Below, one piece after another: positions 37,058 through 46,744 of a stretch of 64,000 bases of DNA (position 1 is the stretch's first letter; each line of letters opens with the position of its first letter). The stretch is from the NCBI RefSeq assembly GCF_017592395.1, contig NZ_JAGFOU010000012.1:1-64000 (forward strand). Reading direction: 5' to 3'. The position numbers and the translations under genes were made by a program. Origin of the DNA: Actinomyces bowdenii. GTDB taxonomy: Bacteria; Actinomycetota; Actinomycetes; Actinomycetales; Actinomycetaceae. Below the pieces are notes generated by a model, which did not search any database, was not told the DNA's origin, and worked only from the letters and a program-made list of their open reading frames with translations.

Positions 37058-39652
37058 TCAGCGCCGGCCGCGGCGGACCAGGCCGATGAGGCACAGGCAC
37101 ATGCACACCAGGCCGATCGCCGAGAGGATCCCGTAGTTCATCAGCCACTGGCCCGTCCCGTGGTCCCACAGCCCGTCCTCGCGGGTGGGGATGATGGTGT
37201 TCATCTCGGTGGTGGCGGCGGCCATGGCGTACCCCCAGCGGGCGGGCATGAACCAGCTCAGCTGCTCGAAGATCGCGCGGCCGTCGATGGGGATGATCCC
37301 GCCGGAGAGGACCAGCTGGGCCATGATGGTGACCACCAGGACCGGCATCACCTGCTCGGAGGAGGAGACGAAGGACGAGACCGCCAATCCGAGCAGCCCG
37401 GAGACGAAGGCCACGGCCCAGCAGCAGAAGGCCAGCTCCAGCCCGGGGCTTCCCAGCAGGATGGCGTCGGAGGGGGCCTTGTTGAGGGCCAGGGCGATCC
37501 CGACCATGACGGCGGTCTGAACGGTGACGATGAGGGCCAGGACGATTGCCTTGGCCAGCATGTAGGACCCGGATCTGAGCCCCACGGCCTTCTCCCGCAG
37601 GAACACGTCCCGCTCGCCGACGAGTTCGCGGATGGTGGCGGCCATGCCCGAGAAGGCGGCGCCCGTGATGAGGATGACGAGGAGCTCGATGGCCTGGGTG
37701 GAGTAGATGATGACGGGGTTGTCGGGGGTGGGATCGGGGTAGTCGGGGATCGCCAGGCCGTCGGAGCCGTCGATGGCCTTGGTCAGCAGGCCCATGATCA
37801 CCGGCAGGATGAGCATGAAGGCCAGGTAGGAGGGATCGGCGGCGATGATCCGCAGGTGCCTGCGCACCAGGGTGGAGATCTGCCCGAGGGCCGACTGCTT
37901 GGGGGTGCGCCGCTGCTCGGGGGCGGGCGTGGACTGGGCGGGGCGGGCCCCTCCCCGCCTCGTGGAGGGCACGGTGGCCTCCAGGTGGGCCCGCAGCTCG
38001 GGGGTGTGGTTGCGGATGAGGGCGTAGACATCGGCGTAGCCGTCGACGGCCGGGGGGTCGGGCAGAGTGCCCCGGGGGGCATTGAGCAGCAGCTGGCCCC
38101 GTGCGGCGATCTCGCCCAGGCGGGCCCGGAAGTAGGGGAGCACCTCGCGCGGGGAGCCGTAGTAGACGGGCTTGCCCCCCGCGGCCAGGATGAGGACCTT
38201 GTCGGCGCGGTCGATGTGGTTCTCGTTGTGCGTCACCACCACGACGGTCCGGCCGGTGTCGCCGGGGCGGGTGCCGTGGGCCAGGGATGCCAGCAGGTCC
38301 ATGACGTCGCGGTCCAGCTGGGGGTCCAGGCCCGAGGTCGGCTCGTCGAGGAACAGCAGGCTGGGCCGGGTGAGCAGCTCGATGGCCGTGGAGACGCGCT
38401 TGCGCTGGCCGCCGGAGAGCTTCTTGACCCGCTTGTCCACGTGGGCGGTCAGGTCGAGGTCCTCCAGGACCTCGGCGATCCGCTGCTTGCGCTCGGCCTT
38501 GGTCACGTCCTTGGCGAAGCGCAGCTCGGCGGCGTACTCCAGGGTCTGGCGCACCGTCAGGGCGGCGTGGACGACGTCGTTCTGGGGGACCACGCCGATC
38601 TTGTTGCGCATGACCGGGTAGTGCTCGTAGACATCCAAGCCGTCGAAGAGGACCTGGCCCTCCTGCGCCTTCTGCTCGCCGGTGAGGGCCTTGAGGAGGG
38701 TGGACTTCCCCGCGCCCGAGGGGCCCACGACGGCCAGCAGCTCGTTGCCCGGCAGGGAGAAGGAGATCCCGTCCAGGAGGGTGAGCTGGCCGCCGTTGAC
38801 CCGGAAGGTCAGGTCCTTGCCCACCAGCTCCCCGCTGACGCCCCCGGAGACCTGGACCTCGCACAGGCCGTCGGGGCTGATCGACACGAAGGTCGATCCC
38901 AGGCCGACCACGACCGGCTGGGTGACTCGCACGCTGGGAACGCGCTGGCCGGCCACGTAGATGCCGTTGGTCGAGCCCAGATCGGTGACCACGATGCCCT
39001 GGGGTGTCAGGTCGACGCGGGCATGATGCTTGGAGACCAGGGGGTCGTCCAGGACCAGGGCATTGTCAGGCGCGCGCCCGATAGTGCCGGAGGAGGTGAT
39101 GCGGAAGGACTGCAGGACCCTGCGGGTCTGGGAGGCGGCGGTCTCGCCCGAGGCCGGCGATGCCGGGGGAGCAGGGGCGATGAAGGTGGCCTCCGGGGCC
39201 GCCGCGGACAGGGCTCCGATGGGTGCGGGCCGGGGCATGGCGGCAACGGGGCTCGAGGGGGCCGAGCGCACCTGCTGGGTGGGCAGTGCGGGTCCCGGGA
39301 CGGCCGCTGGACCCGGACGGGGGGCCGGGGGCGCAGACGGCGGGGCGCTGGCGATCGGTGTCAGGCCCAGGGCGGGTCCGGAGGCGTCGCCCAGCTGGAT
39401 GCGAGTGCCCTGGCTGACGAGCGCCTCACGGGTGACCATGCCGTCGACCAGCATGCCGTTGCGGCCCTGGCAGGTGACCTGCCACCCGGCCGGGGTGGGG
39501 GTCAGGAGGAGGTGCGTGCGTGAGACCAGGGGGTGGACGATCTGCACCGCGCAGTCGGGGGAGCGCCCCACCGTGAAGGGGCCGGTGAAGGTCTGGGGCT
39601 CAGAGGAGGCCTGAGCGGAGAGTTGGCGCACGACAAGCGCGGTGGGAACCAC
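37058..39652 (-). CDS. FHA-FHA-ABC transporter fusion, Rv1747-like
   Basis: 864 residues: FHA domain 1 (about 24-95, FTVGRSPDCAVQI...VSRTH), a Pro/Ala-rich linker, FHA domain 2 (about 185-262, GTIGRAPDNALVL...SKHHARVDL, DLGSTNGIYV), ABC ATPase (about 275-490: GPSGAGKST, LSGGQRKRVSTAIELL, LLFLDEPTSGLD, VVVTHNENH), and an ABC2-type membrane domain with about six helices (600-860). Architecture and length match M. tuberculosis Rv1747, whose FHA domains bind phosphothreonines made by PknF and which exports cell-envelope glycolipids. The convergent kinase next door suggests the same control. Exported substrate unknown. Confidence 0.92.
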   Translation of the reverse strand: MVPTALVVRQLSAQASSEPQTFTGPFTVGRSPDCAVQIVHPLVSRTHLLLTPTPAGWQVTCQGRNGMLVDGMVTREALVSQGTRIQLGDASGPALGLTPIASAPPSAPPAPRPGPAAVPGPALPTQQVRSAPSSPVAAMPRPAPIGALSAAAPEATFIAPAPPASPASGETAASQTRRVLQSFRITSSGTIGRAPDNALVLDDPLVSKHHARVDLTPQGIVVTDLGSTNGIYVAGQRVPSVRVTQPVVVGLGSTFVSISPDGLCEVQVSGGVSGELVGKDLTFRVNGGQLTLLDGISFSLPGNELLAVVGPSGAGKSTLLKALTGEQKAQEGQVLFDGLDVYEHYPVMRNKIGVVPQNDVVHAALTVRQTLEYAAELRFAKDVTKAERKQRIAEVLEDLDLTAHVDKRVKKLSGGQRKRVSTAIELLTRPSLLFLDEPTSGLDPQLDRDVMDLLASLAHGTRPGDTGRTVVVVTHNENHIDRADKVLILAAGGKPVYYGSPREVLPYFRARLGEIAARGQLLLNAPRGTLPDPPAVDGYADVYALIRNHTPELRAHLEATVPSTRRGGARPAQSTPAPEQRRTPKQSALGQISTLVRRHLRIIAADPSYLAFMLILPVIMGLLTKAIDGSDGLAIPDYPDPTPDNPVIIYSTQAIELLVILITGAAFSGMAATIRELVGERDVFLREKAVGLRSGSYMLAKAIVLALIVTVQTAVMVGIALALNKAPSDAILLGSPGLELAFCCWAVAFVSGLLGLAVSSFVSSSEQVMPVLVVTIMAQLVLSGGIIPIDGRAIFEQLSWFMPARWGYAMAAATTEMNTIIPTREDGLWDHGTGQWLMNYGILSAIGLVCMCLCLIGLVRRGRR

Positions 39653-39905
39653 TGCAGCAGTCCTTCCGGGGCGGGGGGCGGGGGCCAGTGGTCACCATAC
39701 TGGTCCGCCGGATGACTCAGGGGCACGAGAGGCAGGGCGCCATGGCCCGCCCCATGGGGAGGGCGGCCCAGCCTCCCCCGCCCCGCTCCTCACCGCCGCC
39801 CGCCGTGCGGCTCCGGGGGCTGCCGCGCCGCCTCATCGGCTGCTGGATCCACGGCTGGGGCGGTGGCCGGGGATGACGTAGGCTGGGGACAGCGCCGCGG
39901 CGCAC

Positions 39906-39981
39906 GCCTCCGTAGCTCAATGGATAGAGCATCGGCCTTCTAATCCGCAGGTTCCCGGTTCGAGTCCGGGCGGGGGCACCA
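39906..39981 (+). tRNA. tRNA-Arg (TCT)
   Basis: Acceptor GCCTCCG (39906-39912) pairs with CGGGGGC (39971-39977), one G:U; discriminator A at 39978 and encoded CCA to 39981. D-arm GCTC/GAGC; T-arm CCCGG-TTCGAGT-CCGGG. The anticodon loop contains CTTCTAA, giving TCT; the anticodon stem has only three firm central pairs. Confidence 0.95.
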
Positions 39982-40182
39982 GCATCCTCCGCCCCCCCTC
40001 ATGCCAGGGGCGCTGGCCGGGGCGCCGGGGCCCGCCCGGGCGCCGCTGGGGCCCGGGCGGGCCCACCCGCCCGCCCGATGGCCGCCCGCACGCCGTCCGG
40101 CAGCCCGTCAGCGGTTGCCCCGTGAGGTAATCGCCTTGGCTCAATCTGCGAATTCGTGGGGAACTGCTCTTAGGGTTGGGTC

Positions 40183-41781
40183 ATGCCCGTACCTGCTTCC
40201 CCTCGCCGCCGCGCTGAGGAGGACGTTCCCGTCTCCGCCCTGTCCCGTGCCCAGCTGCTCGATGTCCTCACCGATCTGCTCCACGACCTCGACCAGCTCG
40301 ACCTGACGCTGCGCGCCGAGGGCGTGGAGGAGGACCGCGCCCTCCACGCCACCCTCATCGGCCAGGTGCGCGACCAGGTCATCCCCCGCCTGCAGGATGC
40401 CGACATCCCCTCGATCGTCGTCGTCGGAGGCTCCACCGGGGCGGGCAAGTCCACCCTGGTCAACTCGATCCTCGACCAGGAGGTCACCGAGGCCGGGGTC
40501 CTGCGCCCCACCACGCGCACCCCGGTCCTGGTGGTCAACCCCGAGGATGAGGAGTCCCTGGCCGACCACCCCCTCAAGGAGGCCTGCGTCCAGGTCTCCT
40601 CCCCTGCGATCCCGGCGGGCCTGGCGCTCATCGACGCCTCCGACCTGGACTCCGTGCACGAGGCCAACCGGGCCCTGGCCGGGCGGCTCCTGGACGCCGC
40701 CGACCTGTGGCTCTTCGTCACCACGGCCGCCCGCTACGGCGATCAGACGCCCTGGGCGACCCTGGAGGAGGCCGCTGGGCGCGAGACCCCCATCGCCGTG
40801 GTGCTCAACCGGGTTCCCGCCACCATCCTGTCGGAGGTGCGCCGGGATCTGGCTGCGCGCCTGCAGTCCCTGGGCCTGTCCGAGGCGCCCTTCTTCGTGG
40901 TCCCCGACGCCGGTCCCCACGAGGGCATGCTGCCCCGGGAGTCGGTGGCCGAGGTGCGCGACTGGCTCCAGCTCCTGGCCGGCAGGCACCGCGCCGCGGG
41001 CCTGGTGCGACGGGCCGGCAAGGGCGTGTGGACGGCGCTGCGGGCGGATCTGTCGCGCCTGTCCGAGGCCGCGGATGCCCAGAGGGCGGCGGCCCAGCAG
41101 CTGGAGGACCTGGATGCCTCCCTCAGGCAGGCGGCCGTCGACAGGCTGCGCATGGACCTGGAGCGCGGATCGGCGGGGGAGGGGGCGACGGCGACCCGCT
41201 GGCTGACCCTGGCCTCCGCGGGTGGGCCCTTGGCGGCCCTGGCCCAGGGCGGCCGACTGCGCCGGGGCTTCCTGGGGCGTGCCGAGAAGGCCCGCGCCCA
41301 GGCCCTGGAGGTGCTGTCCCAGGATGCGCGCGAGGCCCTGGCCGCCCATCTCCAGGCGGCCGTCGTCGGTCTGCTGCGCAGGGCGGAGCGGACCTGGCAG
41401 GAGGCCGGAGCCGGCCAGCGCGCCGAGCGGCTCCTGGGGCAGGGGGATCCGGCGGCGACCACGATCGAGGCCTGGTCGGGCTATCTGGCCGCCAACGTCA
41501 AGGCTGCTCCCAAGGGGCTGAGCCCCCGCAGCGCGGTGGATCTTCTCGTGGCCTGCGCCTGCGGGGTCGAGGGCGCCGTGAGCGCGGCGCGGCGCCTGGG
41601 CCTGGAGGCCCAGGTCGAGGAGGCGCGATCCTTGCTGATGGAGGCCGTGGAGGAGGCGCTGACCGCTACTGTTCCTCCTGGAGCGGCAGCCTCCCTGGCG
41701 CCCGCCTCCGGGTTCGCCGCGGCCCTGCGCCTGCGTGCCGGCGAGCTCAAGCCCTTCACCCGCCCTGGAGCCTCAGCATGA
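40183..41781 (+). CDS. dynamin-like GTPase, first of tandem pair
   Basis: 532-residue P-loop GTPase of the bacterial dynamin-like/DynB type. G1 is VVVGGSTGAGKSTLVN (about 85-100), the G2 threonines lie in RPTTRTPVLVV, G3 is LALIDASDLDS (degenerate, lacking the DxxG glycine), and G4-like VVLNRVP. The rest is helical and Ala/Arg/Glu-rich, as expected for dynamin stalks, with no clear membrane segment. ATG 40183 follows a weak site. Its stop overlaps the next start as ATGA. In Streptomyces a DynA/DynB pair stabilises division septa; a septal role here is inferred. Confidence 0.75.
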   Translation: MPVPASPRRRAEEDVPVSALSRAQLLDVLTDLLHDLDQLDLTLRAEGVEEDRALHATLIGQVRDQVIPRLQDADIPSIVVVGGSTGAGKSTLVNSILDQEVTEAGVLRPTTRTPVLVVNPEDEESLADHPLKEACVQVSSPAIPAGLALIDASDLDSVHEANRALAGRLLDAADLWLFVTTAARYGDQTPWATLEEAAGRETPIAVVLNRVPATILSEVRRDLAARLQSLGLSEAPFFVVPDAGPHEGMLPRESVAEVRDWLQLLAGRHRAAGLVRRAGKGVWTALRADLSRLSEAADAQRAAAQQLEDLDASLRQAAVDRLRMDLERGSAGEGATATRWLTLASAGGPLAALAQGGRLRRGFLGRAEKARAQALEVLSQDAREALAAHLQAAVVGLLRRAERTWQEAGAGQRAERLLGQGDPAATTIEAWSGYLAANVKAAPKGLSPRSAVDLLVACACGVEGAVSAARRLGLEAQVEEARSLLMEAVEEALTATVPPGAAASLAPASGFAAALRLRAGELKPFTRPGASA

Positions 41782-43256
41782 CCCAGCCCGACAGCACCAG
41801 CCCCGTCCCGTCCCCCGCCCCCCGCATCCTGGATGCCGCCCATCTGGATGAGCGGCTCAATGGCATCCGCCGGGCACTGGAGGCCTGCCCCACCGAGGTC
41901 CCCGCCTCCCTGTCGATCCCCGCGCATGAGACCCTCGACGCCGTGGCCGAGCGCCTCGACCTGGGAGTGGACCACACCGTGGTGGCCCTCTTCGGGGGCA
42001 CCGGCTCGGGCAAGTCCTCCCTCTTCAACGCCCTGACCGAGCTGGACTTCGCCGACGTCGGCGCCCGGCGCCCCACCACCTCCCGGGCGGCGGCCTGCAC
42101 CTGGGGCGACGACGCCGGGGCCCTGCTGGACTTCCTGGGGGTCTCCACCGAGCGGCGCATCCGCCGGGACTCCCTCCTGGACGCCTCGGACCAGGACGGG
42201 CTCACCGGTCTGGTCCTGCTCGACGTGCCCGACTACGACTCGGTGACCATCGAGCACTCCCTGCAGGTCGACCGCCTGGTGCCGCTGGCCGACATCCTCG
42301 TGTGGGTGGTCGACCCCCAGAAGTACGCCGATGCGGCCCTCCACGAGGGCTACCTGCGGGGCCTGGGCGCGCGCGAGGAGGACATGCTCGTCCTGGTCAA
42401 CCAGATCGACACCCTGCCCGAGAGCGGCCATGAGGCCCTCCTGGCCGACGTGCACGCCCTCCTGGTCCAGGACGGGCTCAGCACTGTCCAGGTCCTGCCG
42501 GTCTCGGCCGTGCGCGGGGACAACCTGGGGCGGGTGCGCACCCTGCTGCGCCAGCGGGTGGCCCGGGAGTCCAACGCCGCCCGCACCGCCTCGGCCGAGC
42601 TCGATGCCATCGCCCTGCGCCTGCGGCCCACGGCGGCCGAGCGCAGCGTCGACCTCGACCCGGCTGCCGCCCAGGAGACCACCACCGCCCTGCTGCGCGC
42701 CTCGGGCGCCCAGGCCGTGGAGGACTCGGTGCGCTCCAGCCTCGCGAGGGTCCTGCCCCGCTCCCTGGCGCGCCCCGAGCCGCCCGCGCGCAGCGCCGTC
42801 GTGGCGGCGCATGCGCAGTGGGTCAACCGCACCTGCGAGGGGCTGCCGCGCCCCTGGGCCTCCAGTCTGGACAAGACCGTCATGGATCCGGAGCGCCTGG
42901 CGGCCCAGACCGCCGAGGCGGTCGGCTCGGTGCCCCTTCCCCGCCACCGCGAGCCGCTCATCGACCTGCTGTGGTGGGGAGGGGTGGGCCTGGTCCTGGC
43001 GGGCCTGGGCTGGCTCGCCGCCGTCATGGCCGGTGTGGGCAACGGCCTGCTCATCCCCCCGGTGCTCATCGTCCTGGGGCTGGTGGCCGCCGTGGTGGCC
43101 ATGCTCAGGCGCCGCGTGCGAGCCAACCGGGAGGCGGACCACTACGGCGAGCAGGTGCGGGGCCGCGTGGCCGCCGTGGTGGAGCGGGGTCTGTGCCTGC
43201 CGGCCTCCAAGGTCCTGGACAAGCACCGGCTCCTGCAGTCCGCGCTGAGCCGGTGA
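41778..43256 (+). CDS. dynamin-like GTPase with C-terminal membrane hairpin, second of pair
   Basis: 492-residue GTPase. G1 ALFGGTGSGKSSLFN (about 70-84), G2 RPTTSRAAA, G3 LLDVPDYDSVT, G4 VLVNQIDTLP (NQxD in place of NKxD). Two membrane segments near the end (about 400-450: GGVGLVLAGLGWLAAVMAG and LLIPPVLIVLGLVAAVVAML) are followed by an Arg-rich tail, as in DynA-type membrane-bound dynamins. ATG 41778 overlaps the first GTPase stop (ATGA), so they are made in fixed ratio and probably act as a heteromer. Confidence 0.8.
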   Translation: MTQPDSTSPVPSPAPRILDAAHLDERLNGIRRALEACPTEVPASLSIPAHETLDAVAERLDLGVDHTVVALFGGTGSGKSSLFNALTELDFADVGARRPTTSRAAACTWGDDAGALLDFLGVSTERRIRRDSLLDASDQDGLTGLVLLDVPDYDSVTIEHSLQVDRLVPLADILVWVVDPQKYADAALHEGYLRGLGAREEDMLVLVNQIDTLPESGHEALLADVHALLVQDGLSTVQVLPVSAVRGDNLGRVRTLLRQRVARESNAARTASAELDAIALRLRPTAAERSVDLDPAAAQETTTALLRASGAQAVEDSVRSSLARVLPRSLARPEPPARSAVVAAHAQWVNRTCEGLPRPWASSLDKTVMDPERLAAQTAEAVGSVPLPRHREPLIDLLWWGGVGLVLAGLGWLAAVMAGVGNGLLIPPVLIVLGLVAAVVAMLRRRVRANREADHYGEQVRGRVAAVVERGLCLPASKVLDKHRLLQSALSR

Positions 43257-43511
43257 GTCCGCCGGGGCGCTGAGCGGCGCATGGCGCCGGGCGCCCCGGC
43301 ACCGCCGGCGGGCCAGGCGGGTCAGGCGGTCCCAGGTGGACCCGGGCGCCTGATCCCCGGGATTCCACGGGCGGCCGGGCACCACAGGCGCCCGGAATGC
43401 GGCCCGCCTCCACAGGGCCGGCCCCCTGCCGTGCGCGCGAGGGCGGTGGGCGCGCACGGTGGGGCTCAGGGGCCGGCACGGTGCTGGCCCGCCCGATCAA
43501 GGAGCATCGCC

Positions 43512-44282
43512 ATGACCCGTCAGCTCGACCTCACCGTTCAGGGGGTAGTCGGCACCCACCCCCTCCTGTCCCGCGTGGGCAGCAGGAACCGCCCCTACTG
43601 CCGCTTCCGGGTGGCCGTCACCCCCACCTACCGCACCGACCAGGGATGGCACAACGGCGAGACCATGTGGTTCACCGCCAAGGCCTGGGGGCAGCTGGCT
43701 GAGAACATCAGCCGCTCCATGCACAAGGGCGACCCCGTCCTGCTCTCCGGGCGCCTGGCCGAGGACACCTGGGACTCCGGGAGCGGGGAGCGCTCCAGCA
43801 ATGTCATCGTCCTGCAATCCGCCGGCCACGACCTGACCCGGGGCGAGACCCGCTTCATGCGGATCAAGCCGGTGCCGGCCACGGCGGACAGCAGTGACGG
43901 CGAGGACCGCGGCGAGGGTGCCGACGGCGGCGACGGCGCGCAGGGCGCTGCCGGCACCGGGGGCACGGGCGGTGCTGCCAGTGCCGGAGCTGTCGCCGCC
44001 GGCCCGGCGGGCTCGGAGGGGGCCGGGGGAGCGGGAGTACCCGGAACCGCGGGCAGCGCCGGCTCAGCGGGGTCCCCCGCAGCGCCCGACTCCGCCCCCT
44101 CCGCCCTGACGCCCAGCTGGGAGCCCGATGCCCAGGGGGCCGGGCGGGACGGTGACGAGCAGTCCCCGGACCCCCGCGGCGAGGGGCTCGTGAGCCCCGT
44201 CCCGCTCGTCACCGTCCCCCAGCCGCCCCACCGGTCTGCCGACTACATGGTGGTCGGCGAGCTGCCCGACCCCGTCCTCTGA
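43512..44282 (+). CDS. ssb: single-stranded DNA-binding protein, divergent type
   Basis: 256 residues. The N-terminal OB-fold (about 1-118) has LTVQGVVGTHPLL, NRPYCRFRVAVTPTYR, WFTAKAWGQLAENISRSMHKGDPVLLSGRL, matching SSB. A long Gly/Ala-rich low-complexity tail (about 130-235) follows. The end, MVVGELPDPVL, lacks the acidic DDDIPF-type tip that recruits partner proteins. ATG 43512 has AAGGAG 7 nt upstream. Likely a secondary SSB (SsbB-like, recombination or competence) rather than the replicative copy, which usually sits beside rpsF/rpsR. Confidence 0.85.
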   Translation: MTRQLDLTVQGVVGTHPLLSRVGSRNRPYCRFRVAVTPTYRTDQGWHNGETMWFTAKAWGQLAENISRSMHKGDPVLLSGRLAEDTWDSGSGERSSNVIVLQSAGHDLTRGETRFMRIKPVPATADSSDGEDRGEGADGGDGAQGAAGTGGTGGAASAGAVAAGPAGSEGAGGAGVPGTAGSAGSAGSPAAPDSAPSALTPSWEPDAQGAGRDGDEQSPDPRGEGLVSPVPLVTVPQPPHRSADYMVVGELPDPVL

Positions 44283-44330
44283 CAGGCCGCCCGGGTGCAG
44301 CGCTCCCGGGGATCCGCACGGACGGAGGGC

Positions 44331-44861
44331 TCAGTGCTCGTGCAGGAGGTAGTCGAGGTCGGCCGGGTGGGGAGTGCGCAGGACCTCGATGAGGATCCTG
44401 GTGGTCTGCTCGGCTGCGGAGGCGCCGTCGGGCAGGAGCCTGCTCAGAGCCTCCTCCCCCTGCCACCCCAGGGCCTCCAGCGCCTGGCGCTGGCTGCGGC
44501 CCAGCAGGGCCCGGCCCCGGGCATCCCGGGCGGGAACCGCCACCTGGACGCCGTCGCCGCGCCCCACCAGCACCACGCCCGGGGGCTCGGGGGAGACCCC
44601 GCCCTGGGCCCGCTCGCCCCCGCGGCGCAGCAGCCGCAGTCCGCGGCGCCGCGGGAGGTCATCCGGGTCGGCCACCACCGCGGGCGCGGTCAGCAGCACC
44701 GTGGCGCCACTGGTGGCCCCCGGGGCGGGCCGGGGGCGGCAGGCCTCCTCCAGGAGGACCCCCAGGGAGGGGGTGAAGCGGGCCCATGAGCCCAGGTCCA
44801 CGCGACAGGAGAAGGCATCGGCGCCACGGGGCTGGTGGGGCGCGGTCGGCGGCTGGCTCAT
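44331..44861 (-). CDS. hypothetical protein
   Basis: 176 residues; not recognised. It starts [17 protein letters not shown] from ATG 44861 and has no signal peptide or membrane segment. The middle alternates short hydrophobic strands with charged turns ([29 protein letters not shown]), and a helical C-terminus ends LDYLLHEH. This resembles small secretion-chaperone-like (TY-Chap/YbjN-type) folds of actinobacteria, but only weakly. Stands alone between ssb (convergent) and ftsE (divergent). Confidence 0.6.
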   Translation of the reverse strand: MSQPPTAPHQPRGADAFSCRVDLGSWARFTPSLGVLLEEACRPRPAPGATSGATVLLTAPAVVADPDDLPRRRGLRLLRRGGERAQGGVSPEPPGVVLVGRGDGVQVAVPARDARGRALLGRSQRQALEALGWQGEEALSRLLPDGASAAEQTTRILIEVLRTPHPADLDYLLHEH

Positions 44862-45122
44862 GGCCTCACACTAGCCCCGCGCCAGGCGTCCCCCGGCTGC
44901 GCCCGACGGTCCCGGCGGTGGGCCGGGCCGAGCCGGGACGGGGCTTGCGGCGAGGATCACGGGAGGGCCGCAGCGCGCGGATCGGCGCACCCCACAGCCC
45001 GGCCGGGCGTGTCACAACCACGGAATCGCCGGCGCGCCGCATACCGTGAGCAGGAGCCCGGGCGCCGCGCCCGGGACTTCCCGGGACCAGCCCGGGAGCG
45101 CAGTCAGGGGAGCAGCCAGCCG

Positions 45123-45812
45123 ATGATCCGCTTCGATCACGTCTCCAAGGTCTACAAGCGAGGGGCGCGTCCCGCCCTCGATGAGGTCGACATCACCGTC
45201 GAGCGCGACGAGTTCGTCTTCCTCGTGGGCGCCTCGGGGTCGGGGAAGTCCACCTTCCTGCGCCTGGCGCTGCGCGAGGAGCGCCCCACCTCCGGCAAGG
45301 TCCACGTCCTGGGCCGCGACCTGTCCCAGGTCTCCTCCTGGAAGGTCCCCCAGCTGCGCCGGGAGATGGGCTTCGTCTTCCAGGACTTCCGGCTGCTGGA
45401 GAGCAAGAGCGTCCTGGAGAACGTGGCCCTGGCCTCCCAGGTCATCGGCAAGCCCCGCCACTACATCCTGTCCGCCGTGCCCGAGGCCCTGGACCTGGTG
45501 GGCCTGGAGGGCAAGGAGAAGCGCCTGCCCCACGAGCTCTCCGGCGGCGAGCAGCAGCGCGTGGCCATCGCCCGCGCCATGGTCAACCGGCCCAAGCTCC
45601 TCATGGCCGATGAGCCCACCGGGAACCTCGACCCCTCCACCTCCGTGGGGATCATGCGGCTGCTGGACCGCATCAACCGCCAGGGCACCACCGTGGTCAT
45701 GGCCACCCACGACGACGAGATCGTCGACCAGATGCGCAAGCGCGTCATCGAGCTCAAGGCCGGCAGGGTCGTGCGCGATCAGGACCGCGGCGTCTACGGC
45801 TCTGACCGCTGA
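45123..45812 (+). CDS. ftsE: cell division ATP-binding protein FtsE
   Basis: 229-residue ABC ATPase forming FtsEX, which controls peptidoglycan hydrolases at the division site. [14 protein letters not shown] start, Walker [11 protein letters not shown] (about 38-47), Q-loop [14 protein letters not shown], signature [14 protein letters not shown], Walker [14 protein letters not shown]-loop MATHDD. Usual family length. ATG 45123 directly begins the conserved sequence. ftsX follows by 12 nt with AAGGAGAAA between. Confidence 0.97.
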   Translation: MIRFDHVSKVYKRGARPALDEVDITVERDEFVFLVGASGSGKSTFLRLALREERPTSGKVHVLGRDLSQVSSWKVPQLRREMGFVFQDFRLLESKSVLENVALASQVIGKPRHYILSAVPEALDLVGLEGKEKRLPHELSGGEQQRVAIARAMVNRPKLLMADEPTGNLDPSTSVGIMRLLDRINRQGTTVVMATHDDEIVDQMRKRVIELKAGRVVRDQDRGVYGSDR

Positions 45813-45824
45813 AGGAGAAAGCAC

Positions 45825-46739
45825 ATGCGACTTCGTTTCATCCTCTCCGAGACCATCAAGGGCCTGACCCGCAACAGCGCCATGACGGTCTCGGTCATCC
45901 TGGTCGCCTTCGTCTCCCTGCTGTTCGTGGGCGCCTCGGGCCTGCTCCAGGCCCAGATCGCCGCGATGAAGGGCGAGTGGTACGACAAGGTCGAGGTCTC
46001 GGTCTACATGTGCCCGCAGGCCTCGGCCTATCCCACCTGCGCCGAGGGCGAGGCCAGCCAGGAGCAGATCGACGCCGTGGAGCGGACGGTCAACCAGTCC
46101 CTGGCCTCCTTCGTGGAGTCCTACCACATCGAGTCCAAGGCCGAGGCCTACAAGAACTTCAAGGCCTCCTTCGGCAACTCGGCGGTGGGCCGCAACGCCA
46201 CCGAGGAGATGATGCCGGTGTCCTTCAGGATCAAGCTCGTCGATCCTGAGAACTACGAGGTGGTGGCCGAGCAGTTCGGCGGGCACGCCGGGGTGGAGCG
46301 CGTGGTCGACCAGAGATCGATTCTCGAGCCCCTCTTCCTGATGATGAACCGGGCCTCCTGGATCACCGGGGGGCTGGCGGCCATCATGGGGGTGGCCGCG
46401 GTCCTGCTCATCTCCACCACCATCCGCCTGTCGGCCATGTCCCGCTCCCGGGAGACCGGGATCATGCGCCTGGTGGGCGCCTCCAACCTCTTCATCCAGC
46501 TGCCCTTCATCCTCGAGGGCGTCGTCGCCGCCCTCATCGGCGCGCTGCTGGCAGTGGGGACACTGTGGGCCGGGGTGAACTACGTGGTCGAGACCTGGCT
46601 GGCAGGATCGATCAGCTTCACCAGCGCCTTCATCGACACCACCGCCGTGGCCTACCTGGCGCCCTGGCTCATCCTGGCGGCCATCGTCCTGGCGGCCCTG
46701 TCCTCCGCCTTCTCCCTGTCGAAGTACACAAAGGTCTGA
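45825..46739 (+). CDS. ftsX: cell division permease FtsX
   Basis: 304-residue membrane partner of FtsE. A short cytoplasmic N-terminus (MRLRFILSETIKGLTRN) is followed by membrane helix 1 (about 20-42), a large external loop of about 130 residues that should bind the hydrolase activator, and three C-terminal helices (about 175-300). RETGIMRLVGAS is the FtsE-coupling region. The M23 protein begins 5 nt after its stop, so FtsE, FtsX and their probable client are one operon. Confidence 0.95.
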   Translation: MRLRFILSETIKGLTRNSAMTVSVILVAFVSLLFVGASGLLQAQIAAMKGEWYDKVEVSVYMCPQASAYPTCAEGEASQEQIDAVERTVNQSLASFVESYHIESKAEAYKNFKASFGNSAVGRNATEEMMPVSFRIKLVDPENYEVVAEQFGGHAGVERVVDQRSILEPLFLMMNRASWITGGLAAIMGVAAVLLISTTIRLSAMSRSRETGIMRLVGASNLFIQLPFILEGVVAALIGALLAVGTLWAGVNYVVETWLAGSISFTSAFIDTTAVAYLAPWLILAAIVLAALSSAFSLSKYTKV

Positions 46740-46744
46740 TCATC

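Noticed and set aside
37160-39523. 787-codon plus-strand open frame opposite the FHA-ABC gene
   Set aside because: Shadow frame; composition is not protein-like.
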